Positions 1-8,540 are shown, counted from the first letter of the stretch. The stretch is 64,000 nucleotides of DNA from Arenimonas sp. SCN 70-307 (GCF_001724815.1 NZ_MEDO01000014.1:576568-640567); one strand, 5' to 3'. A program made the numbers and translations. The notes: generated from the sequence alone by a model not told the origin.

Positions 1-72
1 TTTCTGGCTGGCGGCTGGGCGTGACGGCTTGGCCGGCTCATTGATTCTTTCGTCCAGGGCGACTAGAAAATG

Positions 73-88
73 GGCGCGCAAGCGCCCT
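73..88 (-). terminator. Hairpin terminator after the IS1182-type transposase
   Basis: A perfect six-base stem, GGGCGC-gcaa-GCGCCC, lies just past the transposase stop codon. Read on the minus strand it is followed by ATTTTCT, so a short T-run follows the stem as in an intrinsic terminator. Confidence 0.5.
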
Positions 89-94
89 TGGACC

Positions 95-1456
95 TCAGAA
101 GGCCGTTGCCATTGCCGCGTCGGGGCTTTTCGGCATCAACCACGCTGCCATTCTTCGTAAATTCTGTGCGGTTGCCGCCAATAGGAACTCATCTCGGGCA
201 CTTTTCAGGCCGCGTAGCCGCAACCTGTCTAATCGCAAGATGCGTTTGAGGTGCGCGAACAGCATCTCGACCTTCTTCCGATGTCGCCGTGACTGGGCAT
301 ATCTCTTCGTCGTCGACAACTGGCGCGCCACGTCCCGTGCGGCCTCGTTCACCTGGCGGGCGATCCTTCGATGCGTCGTGTTGGGGCAGCACCGCGCTTT
401 CAGTTCGCAGCCAGCGCAGTCGTGAAAGTTGCTGCGATAGATCAGCGTGTTGTCCGCGGTTGGTTTGCCGCTGGATCGCAGCGGCTTGCCTTGGGGGCAG
501 CGATATTCGGCTGCGGCCGCGTCCCACGTGAAGTCGGATCGCCCCAGCGATCCATCCTTGCGCTCGGCTTTGTCCCAGACCGGCACATGCGGTTCGATGT
601 TTTTCTCATCCACCATCCAGCCGAGCATTTCTGAGGTGCCGTAGGCGGTGTCGCCGATGAGCCGGGTCGGCTTGAGGTCGAAGCGCTGCTCGACCCGATC
701 GACCATGGTCCGAGTTGCTTCGACCTCGTTTGTCCGATACGCAGGCGTGGCCTCCACATCGACGATGACGCCCGCCTTTACATCGATCAGGTAGTTGGTC
801 GAGTAGGCGTAGAAGGCGGGGCCGCCCGGCGCCGCGGTCCATTGCGCCGCCGGGTCGGTCAGCGACACGTTCTTGGGCGTCGTGCGCGGCGCCTCAGCCT
901 CGTCGAGCGCCTCCAGGTACTCGCGAACCGGGCGTGTGAGCGGCGACTCCCGGTCCCAGGCGGCGTCGGCGCCCGGCACGCCCTTCTGCCGGTTGGCATC
1001 CGCCTTGATGACGCTGGCGTCGATCGCGAAGCCCTCGCCGCCGACCAGGCCTTCGGCCAGGCAGCGCTCGAGCACCTTCTCGAACACGAACCGCAGCGTG
1101 TCGTTGTCTCGGAAGCGGCCGTGGCGGTTCTTCGAGAACGTCGAGTGGTCCGGCACGGCATCCTGCAGGCCAAGCCGGCAGAACCAGCGATACGCCAGGT
1201 TCAAGTGGACTTCTTCGCACAGACGGCGCTCGGAGCGGATGCCGAAGCAGTAACCCACGATCAGCATCCGGATCAGCAGGGCCGGATCAATGGAAGGACG
1301 GCCGGTGTGGCTGTAGTGCGGGGCCAGATGCTGGTGCAACTCGCCCAGGTCCAGGAAGCGGTCGATGCCGCGGAGCATGTGGCTCGCCGGGACGTGGTCT
1401 TCGAGGTTGAAGGCGTAGAACAGGGGCGCTTGCCCGGTTTCCTGACGTCCCATCAT
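95..1456 (-). CDS. IS1182-type DDE transposase
   Basis: This is a full-length transposase of 453 residues. The N-terminal half has the DUF772 (InsH-like) signature, with a YCFGIRSERRLC segment near residues 69-80. The C-terminal half is a DDE domain. Plausible catalytic acids are D146 in GFAIDASVIKAD, D269 in IGDTAYG and E397 in KKVEMLF. A cysteine cluster (CAGCELKARCC, about 347-357) matches the zinc-like insert seen in IS1182 relatives. Two ATG codons stand in tandem at the start; the first is used here. The gene lies at the edge of the window and I could not define its terminal inverted repeats, so element ends and target duplication are unknown. No frameshift or internal stop is visible, so the transposase may be functional. 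Confidence 0.9.
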   Translation of the reverse strand: MMGRQETGQAPLFYAFNLEDHVPASHMLRGIDRFLDLGELHQHLAPHYSHTGRPSIDPALLIRMLIVGYCFGIRSERRLCEEVHLNLAYRWFCRLGLQDAVPDHSTFSKNRHGRFRDNDTLRFVFEKVLERCLAEGLVGGEGFAIDASVIKADANRQKGVPGADAAWDRESPLTRPVREYLEALDEAEAPRTTPKNVSLTDPAAQWTAAPGGPAFYAYSTNYLIDVKAGVIVDVEATPAYRTNEVEATRTMVDRVEQRFDLKPTRLIGDTAYGTSEMLGWMVDEKNIEPHVPVWDKAERKDGSLGRSDFTWDAAAAEYRCPQGKPLRSSGKPTADNTLIYRSNFHDCAGCELKARCCPNTTHRRIARQVNEAARDVARQLSTTKRYAQSRRHRKKVEMLFAHLKRILRLDRLRLRGLKSARDEFLLAATAQNLRRMAAWLMPKSPDAAMATAF

Positions 1457-1757
1457 CGCTGCGATTTCCGCTTGCTCAATGGGAGATCAGTGGACCAGCT
1501 TCCGCCGGTCGATTCAACTGGATTTCCGGCGATTGGTCGAGGAGTCAGCCAGCAGCAACGGTACCGACCAAGTTGCACAGGTCACTTCGAAGCGGCCCGA
1601 CACTCCGGGTCTGACGCCGAGACAGACCATTGCAGATTTCAGCGGAAGCCGTATCGGACTTTTGCGTGATACTGCAGGCCGTCAGGATTTCCACAGGTCT
1701 CGCGCCGGCTTCCGGCGGAGAGTGACCAATACGATCAAGGATCGAAGGACTTAAACC
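1457..1757. other. Gap between transposase and methyltransferase
   Basis: No convincing gene is seen here. The outer end of the insertion element must lie in this stretch, but no inverted repeat matching the left flank was found by eye. The last bases carry a good ribosome-binding site, AAGGA at 1745-1749, eight bases before the methyltransferase ATG. The short ORFs listed here lack family resemblance. Confidence 0.5.
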
Positions 1758-2399
1758 ATGCACCAGGATTCCGACCCTGCGTCGAGCAACCATTGGGAAG
1801 ACGTTTATCGGACCAAGTCTAGTGACAAGGTCAGTTGGTATCGCCCGCATCTCGATATCTCGATCGACCTACTTTCCAAGGCCGGCGCCAGCCCGCACTC
1901 ACGCGTCATCGATGTGGGGGGCGGCGCATCCACGTTGGTGGATGACCTGTTGGAGCTAGGCGTCGCCAATATTACGGTCTTGGATCTGTCCGAGCAGGCC
2001 TTGGCACTGGCGCGTCAACGGCTGGGAAACCGGGGCTCGGAAGTGCGCTGGATGTGCGCCGACATTCTCACCGCCACCTTGCCGGACGCAGGCTTCGACC
2101 TTTGGCACGACCGTGCTGTCCTGCATTTCCTCACTACCCCCGCATCAGAGAGGCGCTATGCGGAGCAGGCCGCTAGGTCCATACGGTCAGGAGGACAAGC
2201 CGTCATAGGCGGTTTCGCGCCGGACGGCCCTGAGCGATGCAGTGGCTTGGAGGTAGCGCGCCGTTCGGCCCAAGACATTGCCGCCGTGCTCGGAGATGCG
2301 TTCGAACTGGTCGAGGAACGATACGAGAACCACACGACGCCGGGTGGGACGACACAGGCCTTTGCTTGGGCTCGGCTTCGTCGGCTCGACGGTGGCTGA
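1758..2399 (+). CDS. Class I SAM-dependent methyltransferase
   Basis: The 213-residue product has a Rossmann-type methyltransferase fold. Motif I is VIDVGGGAST at about residues 50-59, the acidic end of strand 2 is VLDLSEQAL, and a post-II acidic residue lies in WMCADIL. The opening HWEDVYRTKSSDKVSWY is typical of a widespread family of small methyltransferases annotated as methyltransferase domain (type 11 or 12) proteins. The substrate cannot be read from sequence. It stands alone beside a transposase, with more relaxed codon use than the core genes further in, so recent acquisition is plausible. The start is supported by AAGGA eight bases upstream. Confidence 0.85.
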   Translation: MHQDSDPASSNHWEDVYRTKSSDKVSWYRPHLDISIDLLSKAGASPHSRVIDVGGGASTLVDDLLELGVANITVLDLSEQALALARQRLGNRGSEVRWMCADILTATLPDAGFDLWHDRAVLHFLTTPASERRYAEQAARSIRSGGQAVIGGFAPDGPERCSGLEVARRSAQDIAAVLGDAFELVEERYENHTTPGGTTQAFAWARLRRLDGG

Positions 2400-2742
2400 G
2401 GCCCCGGGCAAAACTGGTTGCAGGCGGAGTTTTTCAACGGAATAGACCCAGAGCGGACGGTCGAGATTTGGGGCCAGATCGTAGGAATCCGTACCGCTCG
2501 GCTGCTCGAAGTGGGCGATGTCGGCCCGGCGAAGATTGAGTGCCGCAGACGCTGTTGATGCGGGCCAGCCGCGGCGCTGTTCGTTCTGCTGCTGCATATC
2601 GCGCTAGCCCCTCGCACGTCGGCGCGGGGGTGCGATGCAGGATTGGCGTTCGCTGCCGCGGGCGTAACCGAAAGTTAATGTCAATAACCATAGGCTGCGG
2701 CGCTTGGTCGAATCTACGCACTTTCACAAGGGATGCTCACCT
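2400..2742. other. Gap between methyltransferase and TraB/GumN gene
   Basis: I see no gene that can be supported. Overlapping minus-strand ORFs run back into the methyltransferase and look like shadows. The composition is mixed and the stretch may be decayed accessory DNA. The ribosome-binding site AAGGG at 2728-2732 serves the next gene. Confidence 0.4.
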
Positions 2743-3834
2743 ATGCCTCCGCGCCGCCTTCCCGGCCTACTGCTGTGCCTTTGTATGGTTCCATTCTCGG
2801 CGCTCGGAGAGGCCTTGCCGCAGAGCGACCCCGACGCCACAACGCAGCTGGCGGCTGTGGAGGTACAGGGCGAAAGGCCTGGTCCGGGCTTGTGGAGAGT
2901 CGAGAAAGGCGATCACGTCCTGTGGATTCTCGGCACGCTGAGTCCGCTGCCCGCCAAGGTCGAATGGCGTTCGACCGAACTCGAGGCGCGCCTGGCCGAG
3001 GCCGAAGCGGTCATCGACCGGCCCGGCGTGCAGGTAACCAGTGGGGCCGGCAAGTGGCGTACAGCAATGGCGCTCCCGTCGTTGCTTGGTGCCCGCAAGA
3101 ACCCGGACGGCGCCACCCTGCAGAACGTCGTCTCGCCAGAGTTGTATGCCCGCTGGGCGAGCCTCAAGGCCATCTACCTCGGCCGTAATCGCTCGGTGGA
3201 GCGCTGGCGGCCGGTTTTCGCCGCCGAGAAACTGCAAAGCGAAGCCGCAGATAGCGTAGGGCTGAAGTTCGGATCGCCGGCCTCGGCGCTGGTGCACAAG
3301 ATCGCGGAGCAGCGCGAGCTGCCGGTCATCAAGCCGAACGTCGCCATCGTTATTAACGACTTGAAGGTTACGATCAGGGAGTTCAAGGCCAACGCACTGG
3401 GCGATACCGATTGCTTCGAGCGCACGCTGCGGCGTTTCGAGTCCGATCTCGACCTGTTGCGCGCCCGCGCCAATGCCTGGGCCGAGGGTGACGTGCCGTT
3501 GCTGCGCGAATTGCACGAAGCCGACCCGGAAAGTGCCTGCCTGGACGCCGTCCTGGGTGCGTCGGCGCTGCAGAAGCGCGGCCTTGACGACCTTCCTGAA
3601 AAGAAGCGCCAGGCGTGGCTCGCCGCCGTCGACAAGGTACTCGACGAGCACCGCATCAGCGTCGGCCTGCTTCCGATATCCGAGCTGCTGAAGCCCGACG
3701 GTTACCTCTCCGATCTCGCCAACCGCGGCTATGTCGTCACCGCGCCGGACGAGGATGAATCTGAGGATGAGAGCGACGTGGAGCTCGCGCCGACGCTCGA
3801 TCAAAGCGCCTCGACGCCCGCCGGTTTTGAGTAG
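2743..3834 (+). CDS. TraB/GumN family protein, secreted
   Basis: The product is 363 residues when started at the ATG at 2743, which has AAGGG ten bases upstream and yields a clean signal peptide (MPPRRLPGLLLCLCMVPFSALG). The track ORF starts earlier at a TTG that would bury the signal. After the signal, LWRVEKGDHVLWILGTLS matches the opening strand of the TraB/PrgY/GumN fold. The C-terminal part (LLPISELLKPDGYLSDLANRGYVVTAPD) matches the closing region of the family. The usual GTxH motif reads GTLS, so the histidine thought to be part of the active site is absent. The family is linked to metalloprotease-like folds, but its bacterial role is unsettled. Confidence 0.75.
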   Translation: MPPRRLPGLLLCLCMVPFSALGEALPQSDPDATTQLAAVEVQGERPGPGLWRVEKGDHVLWILGTLSPLPAKVEWRSTELEARLAEAEAVIDRPGVQVTSGAGKWRTAMALPSLLGARKNPDGATLQNVVSPELYARWASLKAIYLGRNRSVERWRPVFAAEKLQSEAADSVGLKFGSPASALVHKIAEQRELPVIKPNVAIVINDLKVTIREFKANALGDTDCFERTLRRFESDLDLLRARANAWAEGDVPLLRELHEADPESACLDAVLGASALQKRGLDDLPEKKRQAWLAAVDKVLDEHRISVGLLPISELLKPDGYLSDLANRGYVVTAPDEDESEDESDVELAPTLDQSASTPAGFE

Positions 3835-4052
3835 CGGTCGGGCCGATCTGGATTCCAATCCAGCCTGTGCAAGAGATTGGAAGTGAAGCGCCCCGGCCGA
3901 AGGCATCCAATTGCGCCACTTCGGCCTGAGCGCCACCCTGCAGCCATGATCTGCCTGTCCAGCCCAAGACTGATTCCAGCAGCGGGTCCGATCAAGGCGC
4001 GACGGCATAACCAACGCGCCCTGAGTGGCCACGCCAGCCAGCCTCAGGCAGC

Positions 4053-4083
4053 GGCGCCAGCACATTGGTTATGTGCTGGCGCC
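4053..4083. terminator. Hairpin between convergent TraB/GumN and AhpD-like genes
   Basis: A perfect 13-base stem with a five-base loop (GGCGCCAGCACAT-tggtt-ATGTGCTGGCGCC) lies nine bases past the stop of the minus-strand gene and downstream of the plus-strand gene. It could end transcription from both sides, although no long T-run follows. Confidence 0.6.
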
Positions 4084-4091
4084 GGGAGCTG

Positions 4092-4637
4092 TCACGCCGC
4101 CTTGCGCAACGCCACCTTCGGGAAATCCACCGGCACGTCGAGCGCCACGTTGACGTAGTTGGTGAACAGGTTGAGCGCGATGTGGGCGAGGAGCTCGACG
4201 ATGGCTTCGTCGTCGAAGCCGACGTTGCGGAGGGCCTGCACGTCGCTGGCGTCCACTGCGGCGCGGCGTTCGACCACCTTCAGGGCGAAGGCGAGTGCGG
4301 CGGCGGTTTGCGGATCGGTGCTGTGGCCCAGCTGGGCGGCGGCCATCTCGTCGGCGCTGGCGCCGGCCTTGCGGCCCAGGGCGGTGTGCGCGGCCAGGCA
4401 GTACTCGCAGGCGTTGCGGTTGGCGATGGCCACGGCCACCTGCTCGCCCAGCTTCGCCGGCAGCGAGCCGCCGCCGAGCGCGCCGAAGCCGGCCCACATC
4501 TGCTGCAGCGCGGCCGGCGAGTTGGCCACGGCGCGGAACATGTTGGGCGTGGCGCCGAACGCGCCCTGGATCTGGGCCAGCAGCGGCTGGCTGGCGGCGG
4601 GGGCGGTGTCGGGGGTGTGGAGGGGAACGCGGGACAT
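4092..4637 (-). CDS. Carboxymuconolactone decarboxylase / AhpD-like peroxidase
   Basis: The 181-residue product starts at MSRVPLHT; the longer track ORF runs through the upstream regulatory region. It carries the full AhpD core signature: E65, eleven residues, then C77-E-Y-C80-L-A-A-H84 (NACEYCLAAHT). The paired cysteines and histidine are the peroxidase and proton-relay residues of alkylhydroperoxidase D relatives, so a thiol-dependent peroxidase or related role is likely. The substrate is not shown. It is divergent from the AraC-type gene 103 bases away, an arrangement that usually means that regulator controls it. Confidence 0.85.
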   Translation of the reverse strand: MSRVPLHTPDTAPAASQPLLAQIQGAFGATPNMFRAVANSPAALQQMWAGFGALGGGSLPAKLGEQVAVAIANRNACEYCLAAHTALGRKAGASADEMAAAQLGHSTDPQTAAALAFALKVVERRAAVDASDVQALRNVGFDDEAIVELLAHIALNLFTNYVNVALDVPVDFPKVALRKAA

Positions 4638-4740
4638 GGGATTCTCCGGAAGGGTCGCGCCGATTGCGCCAACACAGGATCGGGCGCCAGGCCGGCGTTT
4701 GGGTGATACTTCGTCCGGGATTCTTGATGGAGCGTCCGGA

Positions 4741-5556
4741 ATGGCCGTCGACCGCCTGCAGGGCCTGCTGAGCCGCTTTTCCGTGAGCGCCCGCCTGTTC
4801 CACAGCGGCCCGCTGTGCGGCATCAACGATTTCGCCGACAACGGCATGGGGCAATTGCATCTGGTGCGGCGCGGGCCGCTGGAAGTACGCCACGCCGGCG
4901 AGGTGGTGCAGGTGACCGAGCCGAGCCTGCTGTTCTACCCGCGCCCGCTGGCGCACCGCTTCATCAGCGACGACACCGTGGGCGCGGACATGGCCTGCGC
5001 CAACCTGGCCTTCGGCGGCGCGGTGTCGGCCGGCGTGTCGATGGGCGCCACCCACCCCATCGCCCGCTCACTGCCACCCTTCGTGGGCCTGCCCCTGACC
5101 GCCCTGCCCGGCGCCGCGCCCGTGCTCGAGCTGCTGTTCGACGAAGCCTTCGCCCAGCGCTGCGGCCGGCAGATCGTGGTGGACCGCCTGTTCGACGACA
5201 GCGGGTTGATTACCGAGGGGCCACTGGCAGGGCTCGGCCACCCGCAGCTGGCCAAGGCCCTCGTGGCGATGCACGACGAACCGGCGAACCCGTGGACGCT
5301 GGAGACATTGGCCGCCCACGCCGGCATGTCACGTAGCCGATTTGCAGAGGTTTTTTCCCAGGTCGTCGGCGAGACACCCGCCGCCTACCTGGCTCAGTAT
5401 CGGATCACGCTGGCGCAGCAGGCCCTGCTGCGCGGCGAGGGGCTGGAGCGGATTGCGCACCAGGTGGGGTATGGGAGCAGCGCGGCCCTATCGCGCGCCT
5501 TTAGCGCCGTTTGTGGCGTTTCGCCCCGGGGCTGGCGCCGCTCGTTGCCGGACTGA
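4741..5556 (+). CDS. AraC-family transcriptional regulator (cupin N-terminus)
   Basis: The 271-residue protein starts at the ATG at 4741, with GGAG about eight bases upstream; the track ORF starts much earlier inside the divergent gene. The N-terminal 160 residues resemble the cupin-type effector domain of AraC regulators (LVRRGPLEVR, SLLFYPRPLAHRF). The C-terminal 100 residues are a double helix-turn-helix: WTLETLAAHAGMSRSRFAEVF, then the second helix pair ending in GYGSSAALSRAF and a VSPRGWR tail. It probably regulates the divergent AhpD-like gene in response to an oxidant or electrophile. A damaged second copy of its last two thirds lies about 1 kb downstream. Confidence 0.9.
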   Translation: MAVDRLQGLLSRFSVSARLFHSGPLCGINDFADNGMGQLHLVRRGPLEVRHAGEVVQVTEPSLLFYPRPLAHRFISDDTVGADMACANLAFGGAVSAGVSMGATHPIARSLPPFVGLPLTALPGAAPVLELLFDEAFAQRCGRQIVVDRLFDDSGLITEGPLAGLGHPQLAKALVAMHDEPANPWTLETLAAHAGMSRSRFAEVFSQVVGETPAAYLAQYRITLAQQALLRGEGLERIAHQVGYGSSAALSRAFSAVCGVSPRGWRRSLPD

Positions 5557-5569
5557 TCGGCGAGGTCGC

Positions 5570-5593
5570 GCACCAACGCCAATGGATTGGTGC
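5570..5593. terminator. Weak hairpin between araC and the lipoprotein gene
   Basis: GCACCAA and TTGGTGC form a seven-base stem around a ten-base loop, midway between two convergent stop codons. There is no T-run, so the role is uncertain. Confidence 0.3.
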
Positions 5594-5600
5594 AGCGGCG

Positions 5601-6422
5601 TCAGTCGTTCATTTCCGCCAGCAAGTCACGGGACTTCGTATCGCCCTGTGACGCCGCCTGCTCCAGCAAGCGGCGCGCAGCAGCGCGATCGCCTTCCTCG
5701 TTTCGCTCGATGCGCATGAGGGCCGCGTTGTAGGCGGCGATGGCGACGCCGTGCTCCGCAGCGAGCTCGAACCCGTCCAGCGCCTTCTCACGGCAAAGGT
5801 AAAAGACGTCCCAGCCGATGGCGGCATGAAGCAGCAGCTCCGCGTCACCGCCGTCGATGAAACGTTGCTCCATCCCCGCGGCCCAGCCATGCGCCAGCGG
5901 CACCAGCACCTCGTCTCCCTCGGCCACCTCGTAGTAGCCACTACCGTTGCGGGCGGTGTATGCCTGCTTGGTTAGTCGAGTGGAGCCATCCGGTGACAGC
6001 CAGAGAAAACCGTCGGCACCGAGCACCGGCATTCCATCCAAGGCTTTGGACAACCGCTGCGCAAGCGGGCGGTCGCCACCACCCGTCCAAGAGCCCAGGA
6101 GCACCACCCTCTCGGTGGCCTCGTTGATGTGCGGCCGAATGACTGCCGCCAGTTCTTCTACCTGCATCATGCGGCCATCGGGGCCATACAGGTGCCAGGG
6201 GCTGGAGGCCAGCGAGATGGAGACCTCGCTGTCCGAGTCTGGATAGGCCTCGGCATACGCGTACACCGCCCGGCTCGAGGGAATGCAGGTCTGCGCCTCG
6301 GCGTTACAGCCCTTGACCACCTCAGTGCCGCCGAGACCGAGGCCCGTATCGCAAGCCGTGACGGCACCAGAGAGGGCGAACAGAAGGAAGATTCCGGAAC
6401 TATGAGAGAGAGGGCTGAGCAT
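5601..6422 (-). CDS. Lipoprotein of unknown function with Sel1-like C-terminus
   Basis: I do not recognise a named family over the full length. The 273-residue product, started at MLSPLSHSS, has a hydrophobic signal ending in a lipobox-like SGAVTAC, so it is probably lipidated at Cys24 and envelope-anchored. The middle (ASSPWHLYGPDGRMMQVEEL, VVLLGSWTGGGDRPLAQRL) looks like a small globular domain with a glycine-rich turn. The last 50 residues (AAYNAALMRIERNEEGDRAA, then AASQGDTKSRDLL) resemble a Sel1-type repeat pair. The longer upstream start in the track is less likely because it precedes the signal. It sits between an intact araC gene and its truncated copy, so it may have moved in with a rearrangement. 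Confidence 0.7.
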   Translation of the reverse strand: MLSPLSHSSGIFLLFALSGAVTACDTGLGLGGTEVVKGCNAEAQTCIPSSRAVYAYAEAYPDSDSEVSISLASSPWHLYGPDGRMMQVEELAAVIRPHINEATERVVLLGSWTGGGDRPLAQRLSKALDGMPVLGADGFLWLSPDGSTRLTKQAYTARNGSGYYEVAEGDEVLVPLAHGWAAGMEQRFIDGGDAELLLHAAIGWDVFYLCREKALDGFELAAEHGVAIAAYNAALMRIERNEEGDRAAARRLLEQAASQGDTKSRDLLAEMND

Positions 6423-6484
6423 GGCGTGCGCCTTGTGATTCAACTCATTTTCGGGCTCCGCTGCCCGGTTCACGCAAGCTTACA

Positions 6485-7067
6485 CCTGCGCCAACCTCGC
6501 CTTGGGCGGCGCGGTACGGGCCTGCGTGGCGATGGCCGGCACGCATCCCCTCGCCCGCTCGCTGCCGCCCTTCGTGGGCCTGCCCCTGGCCGCCCTGCCC
6601 GGCGCCGCGCCCGTGCTCGAGCTGCTGTTCGACGAAGCCTTCGCCCAGCGCTGCGGCCGGCAGATCGTGGTGGACCGCCTGTTCGACGAGGCCCGCTGGC
6701 CGCGCTGGGCCGCCAGCAGCTGGCCAAGGCGATCGTTGCGATGCACGACGAACCGGCGACGCCCTGGACGCTCGAGACCTTGGCCGCCCGCGCCGGCATG
6801 TCACGTAGCCGATTTACAGAGGTTTTTTCTCAGGTCGTCGGCGAGACACCCGCCGCCTACCTGGCGCAGTATCGGATCACGCTGGCGCAGCAGGCGCTGC
6901 TGCGCGGCGAGGGACTGGAGCGGATCACGCAGCAGGTGGGGTACGGAAGTGCGGCGGCGTTGTCGCGGGCGTTTAGTGCAGTCTGTGGTGCAACGCCACG
7001 GGCATGGAGGGTGCTCCGGACTGAACACCATACGTCTGGCGCAATCGAACCACGTGGAAAGCAGTGA
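6485..7067 (+). pseudogene. Truncated, frameshifted copy of the AraC-family gene
   Basis: From CCTGCGCCAACCT onward the DNA matches the intact araC gene (about 4997-5540) closely, with a run of roughly 100 identical bases through the cupin end. The first 85 or so codons are missing. After VVDRLFDE the copy lacks a net 19 bases relative to the intact gene, so the reading frame shifts. The helix-turn-helix half then continues in another frame (QLAKAIVAMHDEPATPWTLE onward) and ends with a different tail (WRVLRTEHH). No start codon or promoter suited to a regulator is evident. It is a decayed partial duplicate. The track splits it over ORFs 6502..7152 and 6129..7067. Confidence 0.85.
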
Positions 7068-7183
7068 TAGATCTGATGGCCTGCCCGCGCTCGCAGGACC
7101 GGGCGCCACGACCACATCAGTCCTGAAGCTTCAGCAGATCGACCGGGAGTAGCCCCTCCGGTGTCTTGAGCGGGCGCCTAGAT

Positions 7184-8134
7184 CTACCGACAGCAAGCCA
7201 AGAAATCGGCCGCGTTTGTCGCATCTATCCTCACGTGAAGCGTGCCGGGGGGCGCAGGCGAAGATAGTTCAACAAAACTTCTCCGATGAAACAGGTTCTG
7301 CGGAAAGATTGCGATGCAGCGCTCGCCGTTCTTTGAGGACGGATACAAGATCGCTTCGTAGCCAGCGGCAAGGATTAGGCCTGCCAGGACCTGGCTCAAA
7401 GCCGGCACCTCAAACTGAATTGGCCACTGCCGCCAGTTCGTAGCCATCACAGCACGCTGAAGAGTGCTCGGCGTGCGAATCACGCGAATCTTGCTGCGCT
7501 GAATCCGCAGCGCACGCATGGCCTCAAGCAGTTCTGCGGGCATCTTGAATTTTGCAAGTGCTTTGCACAGCGGCGCCAATGCCTTTAGATCAGTCAGATC
7601 AAATGCGTGCGCGATGACGCCGTGCATAAAGACCACTGAGTGACTTTCGCGAGGCATCAGGGAAAAGTCATTCGGGCTAAGCCCAGCGACACTTCCCACT
7701 CTCGCGACACCGTACTTTTCTCGATAAGCGGTCTCCTCATCAGAAGCGATGTAAAGGGCGGGCCACGGAGATCGCACATCAGTAGGAATATCGCGCCCAA
7801 CATTGAAGCGGCCGCCGACGGAAAACAGACTACCGATCGGCGAGAGAGGATCTAGACTGTAACGATGTGGAACGATTCGACACCAGTTAGACAGCTCGAC
7901 CTCGCAAGCGCCAGGTTCTTGCAGGGCGTCTGTTAGCTGTGACCTCACTGCATTACGCTGGGATTCAAAGCCAAAGTGCAGGAGGTTATGTAGTCGGTCG
8001 AGCTGGGAGGAAAGGCGATTCCATCGATCCAGGTCGACGCTGGAAAAGCGATCCAGTTCCAACACCCCATTTGTGCTGGGCGGCGCGGCTCCATGGCCGC
8101 TTGGAATGGGCTGGCGAGGTCGATGCTTAGGCAC
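7184..8134 (-). CDS. RES-domain toxin (NAD+-degrading family)
   Basis: The protein is about 316 residues if started at the GTG at 8134-8132, which overlaps the antitoxin stop (GTGCCTAA). No ATG occurs before the conserved domain, and a second GTG at 8065 would give a shorter product. The RES fold is recognisable: RIVPHRYS, GGRFNVGRD, ALYIASDEETAYREKYG, and a late MATNWRQWP segment. These supply the conserved Arg, Glu and Ser that name the family, whose members deplete NAD+. The N-terminal 100 residues are an extension beyond the minimal domain. The gene lies directly downstream of a DUF2384 antitoxin, as in RES-Xre type II systems. GC content is visibly lower than in neighbouring core genes. 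Confidence 0.85.
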   Translation of the reverse strand: MPKHRPRQPIPSGHGAAPPSTNGVLELDRFSSVDLDRWNRLSSQLDRLHNLLHFGFESQRNAVRSQLTDALQEPGACEVELSNWCRIVPHRYSLDPLSPIGSLFSVGGRFNVGRDIPTDVRSPWPALYIASDEETAYREKYGVARVGSVAGLSPNDFSLMPRESHSVVFMHGVIAHAFDLTDLKALAPLCKALAKFKMPAELLEAMRALRIQRSKIRVIRTPSTLQRAVMATNWRQWPIQFEVPALSQVLAGLILAAGYEAILYPSSKNGERCIAIFPQNLFHRRSFVELSSPAPPGTLHVRIDATNAADFLACCR

Positions 8135-8540
8135 CGGTTGACGGCGACCCGGAAGGCAGCGTGCGCGCCTGCTCGGCGATCGCACTAACAATAAACTTTC
8201 GAAGTTTGTCGTACCGGCCCAGCCGAATCATATCGCGAGGCGCGACATCACCCAGTAGCGGGTTCACCGCCTTGAACCAAAGAGCTGTCTTGACGGCATC
8301 TCCGTCGAAGACGCCAGCCACCAAATTGATGACCGAACCAATTTCCTCAAGGCGGTCGCGAACCTTGCTGGGAATGGCATCATCCCAGCGCACAGACGAT
8401 GGAGCCACCTGGGCGATCTTGGAGACTTCGTGCTTCTTGAGTCCTAGTACTTCTGCGACGGCCTTGGCATCAAAACTCGCGCCTTCGCCGAATTGCATGT
8501 AATCCCGCGCGGGGACGTTGGCGAACAAGTTGGGGCGCAT
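8127..8540 (-). CDS. Xre/ParS-type antitoxin with DUF2384 domain
   Basis: This 137-residue protein is the antitoxin partner of the RES toxin. The start at MRPNLFANV is chosen over MEKVMRPN because GGAG sits seven bases before the ATG. The N-terminal half contains a helix-turn-helix-like segment (FDAKAVAEVLGLKKHEVSKIAQV). The C-terminal half (IGSVINLVAGVFDGDAVKTA, FKAVNPLLGDVAPRDM) is the toxin-binding MbcA/ParS/Xre (DUF2384) domain, including the typical W-x-x-x-x-N-P-L-L-G core. It ends inside the toxin start codon, so translation is probably coupled. Its promoter region has spaced repeats, consistent with autoregulation. Confidence 0.85.
   Translation of the reverse strand: MRPNLFANVPARDYMQFGEGASFDAKAVAEVLGLKKHEVSKIAQVAPSSVRWDDAIPSKVRDRLEEIGSVINLVAGVFDGDAVKTALWFKAVNPLLGDVAPRDMIRLGRYDKLRKFIVSAIAEQARTLPSGSPSTGA

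Noticed and set aside
1457-1600. Terminal inverted repeat of the IS1182-type element, for example GTCAGCCAGCAGC near 1544
   Set aside because: Alignment with the left flank (TTTCTGGCTGGCGGC) needs gaps and mismatches, so it was not called.
1457-2742. Possible integron cassettes around the methyltransferase
   Set aside because: No attC-like pair of core sites (GTTRRRY with RYYYAAC) framing a hairpin was found, and no integrase is present.
2767-4065. A 432-residue minus-strand ORF over the TraB/GumN gene
   Set aside because: Compositional shadow; it runs through the hairpin and intergenic region.
6129-7067. Treating the 312-residue ORF as an intact regulator
   Set aside because: Its first half is the antisense of the lipoprotein gene and only its end matches AraC, in a frame shifted from the homologous upstream part.
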